Of a stretch of 8,393 bases of DNA, positions 1 to 6,779 are shown piece by piece. This DNA is from Nitrospira sp. (lineage in GTDB: Bacteria > Nitrospirota > Thermodesulfovibrionia > Thermodesulfovibrionales > SM23-35): assembly GCA_016873595.1 (NCBI GenBank), contig VGWZ01000079.1:1-8393 (forward strand). Direction: 5' to 3'. The number at the start of each line of letters is the position of its first letter. The stretch's first letter is position 1. Made by a program: the position numbers and the translations under genes. The notes beneath the pieces were generated by a model, which worked only from the letters and a program-made list of their open reading frames with translations, made no database searches and was not told the DNA's origin.

Positions 1-1
1 G

Positions 2-322
2 ACAATTCTCAGCACACGCCCCATATATCACAAATGTGATGAGACAATACGTGGTCATGTATTTTGCAGCTTTTTGTCTCTTCTGCTTATCAAGGAGTTG
101 CAGGGACGGATGGAGCAAAGGGGATGGCAGGTGGAATGGGCAGACCTTATGAATGATCTTGATGAATTAAAGGAAATCAGGATACAGACCGGCAATAAAG
201 AAGTCCTGCTCAGGAGCGAACTGAAAGGAAGCGCTGGCAAGGCATTTCAAGCAACAGGCGTAGCTGTTTCTCCCATAGTGAGAATAATTGGTATGGATGA
301 TAAAGGTACGGTTACAGTATAA
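2..322 (+). CDS. IS4-superfamily (IS1634-like) transposase, C-terminal fragment
   Basis: The reading frame is open from the first complete codon of the window to a TAA at 320-322, so the gene begins outside the window; the TTG at 74 is not its start. The visible part opens with residues like STRPIYHKCDETIRGHVFCS, followed by a KEL stretch and an EWADLMNDLDELKEI segment. It ends with AGKAFQATGVAVSPIVR. I recognise this from memory as the typical end of DDE transposases of the IS1634-like branch, just after the catalytic glutamate of the Y-R-E-K signature, which would lie upstream of the window. The product would cut and join the ends of its own element. The frame is intact over 107 codons, so this part shows no decay; whether the whole element is active cannot be judged. 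Family assignment is fairly sure, the exact IS group less so. Confidence 0.8.
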   Translation, partial: TILSTRPIYHKCDETIRGHVFCSFLSLLLIKELQGRMEQRGWQVEWADLMNDLDELKEIRIQTGNKEVLLRSELKGSAGKAFQATGVAVSPIVRIIGMDDKGTVTV

Positions 323-428
323 TGTTAAGTGGCATGAGAATAAACCATTTCATAGTGCCACGCCATGTTTTGCCTGTTCTAACTATATGTTATTTAAGGA
401 TTATTTTTTTACAATGTAGAAGATGGGC
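323..428. other. Non-coding stretch holding the presumed right end of the insertion sequence
   Basis: There is no plausible gene between the transposase stop and the tRNA promoter. The IS right terminal repeat should lie here, but it cannot be identified without the left end, which is outside the window. GTGGCA at 329-334 and TGCCAC at 356-361 form an inverted repeat just after the stop codon. It is not followed by a T run, so a terminator role is doubtful. A T-rich tract sits at about 402-411. Confidence 0.4.
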
Positions 429-458
429 TTGACTTTTAAGCTCATGCTGATTTATAAA
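429..458 (+). promoter_or_regulatory. Promoter of tRNA-Gly
   Basis: A -35 box TTGACT (429-434) and a -10 box TATAAA (453-458) are separated by 18 bp; TTTATA one base earlier gives 17 bp. Both boxes are close to the sigma-70 consensus. The expected start of transcription, around 464-466, leaves a very short leader before the tRNA 5' end at 471, as is usual for a single tRNA gene. Confidence 0.7.
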
Positions 459-470
459 ATCTGTAGTAGT

Positions 471-545
<75 letters not shown>

Positions 546-548
546 TCC

Positions 549-1115
549 TCATTTACTCATCGCTTTCCATACGTGATAGACCCTTTGACCAACAGTCATA
601 TGAGTAAGTATAAGCATTATCCATAGTACTGGTACAAGCCATCCTGTTAATGTAGCGAACACAAGAAGAATAATCCTTTCAGGTCTTTCCATGATACCTG
701 TATGGCCTGATTCACCGAGTCCTTCCGCCCTTGCCCTTGCATAACTGATTAAGAATGCACCAATCAGTGTGCCAAGACTCAAGATAACACCTGTCTGGTT
801 CCCTTCTGCACCAAGATACCATGAGATGGAGAGAAAAATAAATGCGTCAGAATATCTGTCAAGTACAGAATCAAGAAACGCACCGAATCTCGAGGTTTTA
901 TTATTAATTCTTGCCACAACACCATCAAGCATGTCGAATAAACCTCCAATGAGAATAAGCACCCCACCCATTCTTAAGTTGTAGGGGATTACCAGAGCAG
1001 CAACACAGGTAACGATAAAACCTGCTACAGTGAGTATAGTGGGATTTAAATTGATTTTTTTTATGAGTGGACTGAGAGGCTTATCAAGGAAGTGTCCGAG
1101 TTTTGCACTTATCAC
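549..1115 (-). CDS. CDP-alcohol phosphatidyltransferase, probable phosphatidylinositol-phosphate synthase
   Basis: This 188-residue integral membrane enzyme of the CDP-alcohol phosphatidyltransferase family carries the complete signature D-x2-DG-x2-AR-x8-G-x3-D-x3-D: D61, D64, G65, A68, R69, G78, D82 and D86. These aspartates bind the metal ions and the CDP-lipid. About five to six hydrophobic segments are visible (roughly 27-45, 48-62, 88-104, 108-124, 147-172). The motifs YARARAE (125-131) and ERPER (143-147) closely resemble what I recall of mycobacterial PgsA1-type phosphatidylinositol-phosphate synthase, which joins CDP-diacylglycerol and inositol 1-phosphate and releases CMP. The gene follows inositol-phosphate synthase by 3 bp, which supports that substrate. 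The start is GTG at 1115-1113; a weak purine-rich AGAGAAAG lies upstream within the ino1 end. The alternative role, phosphatidylglycerophosphate synthase, is less likely given the neighbour. Family certain, substrate inferred. Confidence 0.9.
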   Translation of the reverse strand: MISAKLGHFLDKPLSPLIKKINLNPTILTVAGFIVTCVAALVIPYNLRMGGVLILIGGLFDMLDGVVARINNKTSRFGAFLDSVLDRYSDAFIFLSISWYLGAEGNQTGVILSLGTLIGAFLISYARARAEGLGESGHTGIMERPERIILLVFATLTGWLVPVLWIMLILTHMTVGQRVYHVWKAMSK

Positions 1116-1118
1116 ACG

Positions 1119-2222
1119 TTATCTTTCTCTCTTCCCTGAAATAAAATCTTCGACCATATTCCGTGCTTCTTCATCAGGGAACTGGATAATAGGGTGTTTC
1201 ATAAAATATGCTGAAGGAGATATAAGCACCCCCCCTACCCTTCTTTCGAGAGCAATCTTGCAGCATCGTATTGCGTCTATAACCACTCCTCCACTGTTTG
1301 GAGAGTCCTCGACAGAAAGCCTGAGTTCGAGATTTATAGGGATATTGCCGAATATCCTTCCCTCCATTCTGAGAAAACAAATTTTGTTATCAAGGAGCCA
1401 GGGCACATAATCAGAAGGGCCTATATGGATATTTTCATTTTCTAATGGCTTATGAAGTTGAGATTGTACTGCCTCTGTCTTTGATATCTTCTTGGATTTT
1501 ACCCTGCTCCTGTTTAACATATTCAAAAAATCAGTGTTCCCACCAACATTCAACTGATATGTAGTATCAAGCTTAACACCCCTGTCTTCAAACAGCTTCG
1601 TCAATAATCTGTGGATGATCGTAGCGCCTATCTGGCTCTTTATGTCATCACCTATTACAGGTATATTTTTTTCTTCAAAGCGTTTTGCCCAGGATTTGTT
1701 GGATGCGATAAAGACCGGGATGCAATTAATGAAAGCAACGCCTGTTTTAAGACAAGCCTCGGCATAAAATGCTGTTGCTCTTTCTGAGCCCACAGGTAAA
1801 TAACTTATGAGTATTTCAGCGCCACTTTGCTTCAGAGCTTTCATTACATCACATGGTTTTTTTCTTGCAATAATAAACCTGCGGTCATCTGGATAATCTT
1901 TCATATGAGGCGACACACCATCGAGAACCCTTCCCATCATCACACCTACAGGATAGTCAGGGATGTTTTTATGAAAAACCTTTGTACAATTAGGTTTGGC
2001 AAAAATCGCATCTTTGAGTGGTTTGTCTACTTTCCTCTGATCTATATCAAATGCAGCAACAATCTTGATGTCAGCTGGTTTGTATCCTCCAAGGTCGTGA
2101 TGCATCAATCCAAGAGACCGGTCGGGATTACTGTCACCTAATGACTTGTAGTATCCAATACCCTGAATCAAAGAGCTTGCACAATTTCCAATTCCGGCAA
2201 TAGCAATCCTTATTTCATCCAT
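1119..2222 (-). CDS. ino1: Inositol-3-phosphate synthase (myo-inositol-1-phosphate synthase)
   Basis: This cytosolic NAD-dependent enzyme isomerises glucose 6-phosphate to 1L-myo-inositol 1-phosphate (EC 5.5.1.4). At 367 residues it matches the short actinobacterial/archaeal type rather than the roughly 500-residue eukaryotic one. Visible motifs are the Rossmann loop GIGNCASSL (10-18), GDDIKSQIGATI (191-202), QLNVGGNTDF (223-232), SKTEAVQ (247-253) and EDSPNSGGVVIDAIR (305-319). These cover the NAD-binding and catalytic regions. The ATG at 2222 starts 4 bp after the stop of the upstream HTH gene, whose last codons contain an AAAGGAG Shine-Dalgarno sequence about 12 nt before the ATG, so translation is probably coupled. 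The downstream phosphatidyltransferase is the likely consumer of the product. Inositol phosphate could also feed compatible solutes or glycoconjugates, but no such genes are seen here. Confidence 0.95.
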   Translation of the reverse strand: MDEIRIAIAGIGNCASSLIQGIGYYKSLGDSNPDRSLGLMHHDLGGYKPADIKIVAAFDIDQRKVDKPLKDAIFAKPNCTKVFHKNIPDYPVGVMMGRVLDGVSPHMKDYPDDRRFIIARKKPCDVMKALKQSGAEILISYLPVGSERATAFYAEACLKTGVAFINCIPVFIASNKSWAKRFEEKNIPVIGDDIKSQIGATIIHRLLTKLFEDRGVKLDTTYQLNVGGNTDFLNMLNRSRVKSKKISKTEAVQSQLHKPLENENIHIGPSDYVPWLLDNKICFLRMEGRIFGNIPINLELRLSVEDSPNSGGVVIDAIRCCKIALERRVGGVLISPSAYFMKHPIIQFPDEEARNMVEDFISGKRER

Positions 2223-2226
2223 TCTT

Positions 2227-2643
2227 TTACTTTACTCCTTTTTGAGTCCTGTTATATAAAAGAAGTATAAGGTCTTCAAGTTTTATGTTGAATTCCTTTA
2301 ACAGGCTCTCTACAGACTCCTCGCAATAAACCATAAACCTTTTCCAGATCCTCTGCACCGTGTCTTTATCCAGATGAGATGCATTTGCAGCTTCTCTGAA
2401 GCTCATTCCCTCTAAAAGATGACGAATGACCTCTTTTATCTTTGGTTCTTTTGTATGCAGTCCAAAGAAGAATGTGCTCCGCCGTTCGGAAAATTTAAAG
2501 TTGCAGGTTTTACATTTTAGAAGTTTTCTCCGATATTTTCCATATCTGTCGTAGAGAACAATATTGCCACGTCCCTTTTCCCCATGATCTTCGCACAAAT
2601 CATTAGGACAGAAGAAATTGTCCAATTTTAACGGAATTTCCAT
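2227..2643 (-). CDS. IS1 InsA-like zinc-ribbon / helix-turn-helix DNA-binding protein
   Basis: From the ATG at 2643 the product has 138 residues. A four-cysteine zinc ribbon comes first, C-x4-C (CPNDLC) then C-x2-C (CKTC) about 26 residues later. It is followed by the FSERRSTFFFGL segment common after the ribbon in IS1-type InsA proteins, and then a helix-turn-helix of about 35 residues (IKEVIRHLLEGMSFREAANA onward to IWKRF). The last 35 residues are helical and leucine-rich (ESVESLLKEFNIKLEDLILL). No DDE catalytic domain follows, either in this gene or beyond it. A TTG at 2679 would add 12 residues, but it coincides with a perfect -35 box, so I prefer the ATG. The gene is the first of a tight operon with ino1. 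It may be a relic of an insertion sequence or a captured regulator; its sequence is undamaged, which favours function. Domain call is good, role unknown. Confidence 0.75.
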   Translation of the reverse strand: MEIPLKLDNFFCPNDLCEDHGEKGRGNIVLYDRYGKYRRKLLKCKTCNFKFSERRSTFFFGLHTKEPKIKEVIRHLLEGMSFREAANASHLDKDTVQRIWKRFMVYCEESVESLLKEFNIKLEDLILLLYNRTQKGVK

Positions 2644-2650
2644 GCAAATT

Positions 2651-2679
2651 TTATATATTATATCCCGTTTTAATGTCAA
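2651..2679 (-). promoter_or_regulatory. Promoter of the HTH-ino1-phosphatidyltransferase operon
   Basis: Read on the minus strand, a perfect TTGACA (2679-2674) is followed after 17 bp by ATATAA (2656-2651); sliding by one base gives TATATA or TATAAA with 16 or 18 bp. Transcription would begin about 2645-2643, at or within a few bases of the ATG at 2643. That implies a leaderless or nearly leaderless message, and no Shine-Dalgarno sequence precedes that ATG. The 39-bp gap to the preceding gene shows no terminator, so read-through from upstream is also possible. Confidence 0.55.
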
Positions 2680-2718
2680 GGATTAATTCAACAAAATGGG
2701 GACAAGGTTGATGTGCGT

Positions 2719-3789
2719 TTATCTTATTTTTATTCCCAGCTTTTCATAGAGTACAGGAAAGTTTACATTCTTTATTACCTGTTCAATACCATGGGTTACT
2801 TTGGCTTTGTCCCTTAATCGTAATCTTACAGAAAGCCTTTGTACCTTTTTCGCCACCATATAGGTGTCATCCCTAACTACCAGAATAGGAATATCTTTCT
2901 GTTCAGCTCTCGAGATAATAATCTCACTCGGATAGAGGTCACCAGTGAGAACCAGACACTTTGTTCCAGATTCTATAGCTGATAACTGAATGTCAGCTCT
3001 ATCGCCTCCCACAATCACTGCATTTTTCCTAGTCTTTCTAAAATACTCAATTGCCCTGTCTACCTGCATAGCACCGATTAAGAAATGCTCTACCAGATTG
3101 TCAAGTTTGTCATGGCAGCAGAGCACCTTACCGCCAAGTATATCGCTCAATTCCTCTACGGTGATTGAACCTAGAATAGAATCATGTGGGAGTATGCCAA
3201 GGATATCGACACCCTTCCTTTTTAAAAAGGGGACAATATACTCATCGACACCGTGCCTATATTCATGAGTCACTTTATTGAGTATTGCTCCTAAAAATTT
3301 GTCTTTAAGATCCTTTTTGGCCTGGAGTATGTAGTCAACGATATACTCTCCTTCGTATTTCACCACAATTATTACCTTGGCATTGAGACGTTGTATCACC
3401 TTATAACCAGGGATTCCCAGAACACTTCCGGTATAAATGCTTCCAGAACCGCCCGCTACCAAAATGTCTTTATCTTCGGATAATCGCTGGTAGGATTTTA
3501 CGATTCTTCCCAAAAGCCCCTTAACCTCTTTGAGATAACCTTTGTAGATGAACTCCTGTGTCACTACCACAGGGCATATATCTGCCAATGGATCCTTGAG
3601 ATCAAATAGTCTATAGATAAACCAAGCGTCTTTATCTGTCAGAGTATCATCAATCTTAATGGGAAGGATACCCATTGGCTTAAAAAATCCTACTTTTAAT
3701 CCGTCCTGTTTGAACTTATGACCAAGGCCCATAGAGACTAAGCTCTTACCAGAATATCCTGTAGTAGAACCTACATATAAAGTAATCAT
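2719..3789 (-). CDS. BioD-like P-loop / DRTGG-domain protein (phosphotransacetylase N-terminal family)
   Basis: From ATG 3789 the product has 356 residues. The first about 220 form a dethiobiotin-synthetase-like P-loop domain (AAA_26 type). It begins TLYVGSTTGYSGKS, a modified Walker A of this family, and continues with a VGFFKPMG strand and AGGSGS. The second part is a DRTGG domain: VIVGGDRADIQLSAIESGTK, then LVLTGDLYPSE and IPILVVRDDTY. This pair of domains forms the N-terminal half of long phosphotransacetylases, but the catalytic PTA domain is absent, so it should not itself make acetyl phosphate. Start choice: AGGAGG lies 8 nt before the ATG at 3789, whereas the GTG at 3798 overlaps that ribosome site. 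The ATG follows the stop of the acetate-CoA ligase by one base, so the two are co-translated. A regulatory or nucleotide/CoA-sensing role beside the ligase is inference. Confidence 0.85.
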   Translation of the reverse strand: MITLYVGSTTGYSGKSLVSMGLGHKFKQDGLKVGFFKPMGILPIKIDDTLTDKDAWFIYRLFDLKDPLADICPVVVTQEFIYKGYLKEVKGLLGRIVKSYQRLSEDKDILVAGGSGSIYTGSVLGIPGYKVIQRLNAKVIIVVKYEGEYIVDYILQAKKDLKDKFLGAILNKVTHEYRHGVDEYIVPFLKRKGVDILGILPHDSILGSITVEELSDILGGKVLCCHDKLDNLVEHFLIGAMQVDRAIEYFRKTRKNAVIVGGDRADIQLSAIESGTKCLVLTGDLYPSEIIISRAEQKDIPILVVRDDTYMVAKKVQRLSVRLRLRDKAKVTHGIEQVIKNVNFPVLYEKLGIKIR

Positions 3790-3790
3790 T

Positions 3791-5887
3791 TTACTCACCT
3801 CCTACAGTAAATCTTGCATCAACGGCTATTACTCCTTCCCCACGCTTCCTTACCAGAAGCGGGTTTATATCAGCCTCGATAATCTGAGGAAAATCTAATG
3901 TCATCTGAGAAAAACTGAGCAAAGATTTTTTTATAGCTCCAATATCAGCCCCTACCTCTCCCCTCACCCCTCGTAAAAGAGGAAAGGTTTTGATTTCCTT
4001 AATCATTTCAATAGCATCTTCATGGCTTAATGGTGCGATCCTGAAAGAAATATCCTTTAACACTTCAACGTAAATTCCTCCGAGTCCAAACATAATCGTA
4101 TGCCCGAACTGTGCATCTTTTGTTATCCCTATGATGACCTCTTTTCCGCCGAGTACCATCTCCTGAATCATCACCCCGTATATAGTGGCAGCAGGCATAA
4201 TGTCCTTAACACGAGTCGTAATATCAAAAAAGGCATCTGCTACCTCTTTTTTGCTATTGAGGTTTAATCTGATACCACCTGCGTCACTCTTATGAATAAT
4301 CTGTGGCGAAATGATTTTCATGGCTATGGGATACCCTATTCCCTTTGCTGCAGCCACAGCTTCCTCTGAGGTTCTGGCGAATAAACTCTTTGGTTGTGAG
4401 AATCCATAAGTCTTGAGTACTTCATAAACCTCTGATTCACTTAAACGCTCACGGTTTTCTCCCTTAACCTTTTCAAAGATATATGAAACTTTTTCCTTTA
4501 AATCATCAACACGGGCATAGGTTTTATCAGGTCGATTTATCCATAACTGATAATGATACATCGCGTTCAATGATGAAACAGCCTCTTCAGGATAACTATA
4601 ATTGGGAACATGAGACTTCATGAGAATCTTCGCTCCAGGTTCAACCCTTTTCTTGCCCATAAATGAAGTAAGTATAGGTTTGTCTGTTGAATTGGCGATA
4701 GAAGCAACTGCTTTTGCAGTAGCCTCTACATCCACAATTGCAGTAGGTGTCAAAAGTACTATGACACCATTGACCTTATCATCCTCTAATACTGTGGTGA
4801 GGGCTTTTTCATATCTTTCTGCACTCGCATCTCCCAGTATGTCAACGGGGTTATAGAATGATGCAAAAGATGGCAAAAAAGTTCTGAGCTTATCTACTAT
4901 TTCTTTACGTAAGGAAATGAGCTGAAGACCAGATCGGTCACTTGCATCTGCTGCGAGTATTCCCGGTCCACCGGAATTCGTTATTATGACTATATTAGGA
5001 CCCTGAGGGAGAGGTTGATCCGCAAAAGCAAGGGCATAATTGAATAGGTCAGCAAATGAATGTGCTCGAGTGACCCCACTCTGTTTAAAGGCAGCATCAA
5101 AAGACGCCTCACGGCCTGAAAGTGCACCTGTATGAGAAGAAGCTGCTCGTGCTCCTGAGCTGGTAATGCCTGACTTCAATATAATGAGTGGCTTCTTCTT
5201 AGAGACCTGGCTGGCAACTTCCATAAACTGTTTTCCGTCTTTTACCCCTTCAATATATCCTAAAATCACCTTGGTATTGTCATCCTCAGCTAAGGCAAGC
5301 ATAATGTCTGTATCTGAGATATCTGCTTTATTACCCATGCTGATGAATTTTGAAAAACCTATATCTTCAGCCAGTGCCCGATCGAGGACAGCAACACAAA
5401 GTGCACCTGATTGGGAGAAAAATCCGATACTTCCAGTAGCCGGCATGCCCGCAGCAAATGAGGCATTCACTCTTGAGTGGGTATCTATCACACCAAGACA
5501 ATTGGGACCGATAAACCTCATTCCTGATTCTTTTGCTCTTCGTACCAGGTCATCCTCCAGCTTAGTCCCCTCAGATCCGCTTTCACCAAAACCAGCAGTG
5601 ATGATTATGGCAGAGTCAATCTTTTTTGCTCCGCATTGAGAAATAACTTCTCCAACTTTGGGAGGTGGAACTACGACCACAGCCAGTCCAACTTCACCTG
5701 GTATATCCAGAATGGAAAGGTATGCCTTTACGCCTAAGATTTCTGGTGCTTCAGGATTAATGGGATACACAGCTCCTTGATAGCCATACTGTAGTATATT
5801 TTTAAGGATATCATACCCCACCTTCCCCGGTGTTCTCGATGCCCCGATGACTGCAATTGACTGTGGATTAAAAAAGTTTTTTTGCAT
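3791..5887 (-). CDS. Acetate--CoA ligase (ADP-forming), fused alpha and beta subunits
   Basis: This 698-residue enzyme interconverts acetyl-CoA (or another acyl-CoA), ADP and phosphate with the acid, CoA and ATP. It is an energy-conserving step in anaerobes. Domain order is: CoA-binding Rossmann domain (about 1-130, with IAVIGASRTPGKVG); succinyl-CoA-ligase-like domains (about 150-450) with SSHTGALSG, whose H252 matches the phosphohistidine of the alpha subunit; a linker; then an ATP-grasp beta part (about 480-698) with IIHKSDAGG, whose H532 matches the second phosphate-relay histidine known for NDP-forming acetyl-CoA synthetases. GLGGIYVE and EADINPLLV near the C-terminus also fit ATP-grasp. 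Length is that of the single-chain form. The start is ATG at 5887, with only a weak AAGA upstream. It is followed after one base by the BioD/DRTGG gene. Substrate could be acetate, propionate or aryl acids; sequence alone does not decide. Confidence 0.93.
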   Translation of the reverse strand: MQKNFFNPQSIAVIGASRTPGKVGYDILKNILQYGYQGAVYPINPEAPEILGVKAYLSILDIPGEVGLAVVVVPPPKVGEVISQCGAKKIDSAIIITAGFGESGSEGTKLEDDLVRRAKESGMRFIGPNCLGVIDTHSRVNASFAAGMPATGSIGFFSQSGALCVAVLDRALAEDIGFSKFISMGNKADISDTDIMLALAEDDNTKVILGYIEGVKDGKQFMEVASQVSKKKPLIILKSGITSSGARAASSHTGALSGREASFDAAFKQSGVTRAHSFADLFNYALAFADQPLPQGPNIVIITNSGGPGILAADASDRSGLQLISLRKEIVDKLRTFLPSFASFYNPVDILGDASAERYEKALTTVLEDDKVNGVIVLLTPTAIVDVEATAKAVASIANSTDKPILTSFMGKKRVEPGAKILMKSHVPNYSYPEEAVSSLNAMYHYQLWINRPDKTYARVDDLKEKVSYIFEKVKGENRERLSESEVYEVLKTYGFSQPKSLFARTSEEAVAAAKGIGYPIAMKIISPQIIHKSDAGGIRLNLNSKKEVADAFFDITTRVKDIMPAATIYGVMIQEMVLGGKEVIIGITKDAQFGHTIMFGLGGIYVEVLKDISFRIAPLSHEDAIEMIKEIKTFPLLRGVRGEVGADIGAIKKSLLSFSQMTLDFPQIIEADINPLLVRKRGEGVIAVDARFTVGGE

Positions 5888-5905
5888 TCTTAAATTTCAT
5901 ATAAA

Positions 5906-5933
5906 AGTATATTTTTTCATCACACTCGGTCTA
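5906..5933 (-). promoter_or_regulatory. Candidate promoter of the acetate-CoA ligase operon
   Basis: On the minus strand, TAGACC (5933-5928) and TATACT (5911-5906) are separated by 16 bp. The -10 box differs from consensus at one base and the -35 at two. The start of transcription would be near 5899, some 12 nt before the ATG at 5887. This is the only good match in the 154-bp gap, but AT-rich sequence gives such matches by chance. Confidence 0.4.
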
Positions 5934-5960
5934 AAAAATCTGATACGCTCAAAAGAAACG

Positions 5961-6003
5961 CTTTGAAATACTATATTACCCGAAGTATTATGTGATTTCA
6001 AAG
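5961..6003 (-). terminator. Hairpin after recO, possible weak terminator
   Basis: CTTTGAAAT (5961-5969) and ATTTCAAAG (5995-6003) are a perfect 9-bp inverted repeat. In the minus-strand transcript the enclosed sequence includes C-TTCG-G, a very stable tetraloop type, with imperfect AT-rich pairing around it. A T-rich run (TTTCTTTT) follows about 3 nt later in the minus direction. It lies 40-80 bp beyond the recO stop and before the acetate-CoA ligase promoter, the right place to end the era operon. The AT-rich outer stem makes it a weak candidate. Confidence 0.4.
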
Positions 6004-6041
6004 AGAAATTTTCAAAAGATCCTGACAATACAAAGATAAAA

Positions 6042-6779
6042 TTATTCGGACAGTAAGAGAATAAATTCACTCGACTTCAGTGGTTTTGTGAGTATATGGT
6101 GTGTATGCATATCTATAATGCTGGAAAGCTCTGAAAGAAGCATCTTTGAAGGCCGAATTCGATTTATTTTCGTCGTATCCCAGGTAAGCAAATCTTTATA
6201 GAGTTTTACCACTCCCGGTGAAAGTCTCGCTGATGAGACCATCCCGGCTGAGCAGGTCTCACAGAGGATGGTTCCATGGGCTACATAAAAACAATATCCT
6301 TTTCTCCCGCATCTTCCACAGGCGTCAAGCTTGGGAACATATCCAGTGAGCTCAAGAAATTTTATTTTATAGTGAATAATCGCCAAATTCTTATTGAAAT
6401 TATTTTCAATATTGTATAAGGCATTTAAAAATAAAGAATACACCTCTTTGTTTGCCTCTCTCTCAGGGATAAAATGCAGGGTGAGTTCAATTATTTCTGA
6501 TACCTTCAGAAAATAACTCAGGGTGTCCCTTATTGACTGGAATGAGTGAATGATATCCGACTGAGTCAATCTTGGAAGTGAGGTATCTTCTTTACCCCAG
6601 AAAGAAATCCTCGATTGTACAAGAGGTTCAAGACTACTCCCGAACCTGCTTTTGATCTTCCGGGGGCTTTTTGCAAATGACTTGACAACTCCAAAATCAG
6701 AGGTAAGATAGGTGACGAGAAGGTCTGCTTCACCAAAGGAAGTGGTTCTTAAGACAATACCTTCGGTCCTGTGGAGCAT
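6042..6779 (-). CDS. recO: DNA repair protein RecO
   Basis: RecO helps load RecA onto SSB-coated single-stranded DNA in the RecFOR recombination pathway. The 245 residues are a normal length. The N-terminal OB fold (about 1-80) begins LHRTEGIVLRTTSFGEADLL, the family's typical opening, with a basic KSPRKIKSRFG segment at about 37-47. A helical middle follows, and then a zinc site formed by C154-x2-C157 and C173-x2-C176 (ACGRCG and LCETCS). The LSPGVVKLYKDLL stretch and the C-terminal helical tail are also typical. The ATG at 6779 shares its A with the TAA of the preceding nuclease gene (TAATG), so translation is coupled. It is the last gene of the era operon. Confidence 0.95.
   Translation of the reverse strand: MLHRTEGIVLRTTSFGEADLLVTYLTSDFGVVKSFAKSPRKIKSRFGSSLEPLVQSRISFWGKEDTSLPRLTQSDIIHSFQSIRDTLSYFLKVSEIIELTLHFIPEREANKEVYSLFLNALYNIENNFNKNLAIIHYKIKFLELTGYVPKLDACGRCGRKGYCFYVAHGTILCETCSAGMVSSARLSPGVVKLYKDLLTWDTTKINRIRPSKMLLSELSSIIDMHTHHILTKPLKSSEFILLLSE

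Noticed and set aside
1030..1410. A 126-codon plus-strand open frame across the ino1/transferase junction
   Set aside because: It is antisense to two recognised genes and has no family resemblance or ribosome site.
2644..2679. TTG at 2679 as the start of the HTH protein
   Set aside because: The codon is part of a perfect -35 box and the extra 12 residues are not part of the zinc-ribbon domain; the ATG at 2643 fits better.
3790..3798. GTG at 3798 as the start of the BioD/DRTGG gene
   Set aside because: The GTG lies inside the AGGAGGTGAG ribosome-binding region, which is ideally spaced for the ATG at 3789.
3945..3985. Pyrimidine-rich stretch resembling a repeat insertion in the ligase gene
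   Set aside because: It encodes the LLRGVRGE segment that is normal in this enzyme family, so it is ordinary coding sequence.
5166..5639. A 157-codon open frame on the plus strand inside the acetate-CoA ligase gene
   Set aside because: It is opposite a clearly conserved coding region, and its serine/proline/leucine-rich composition is that of an antisense shadow.
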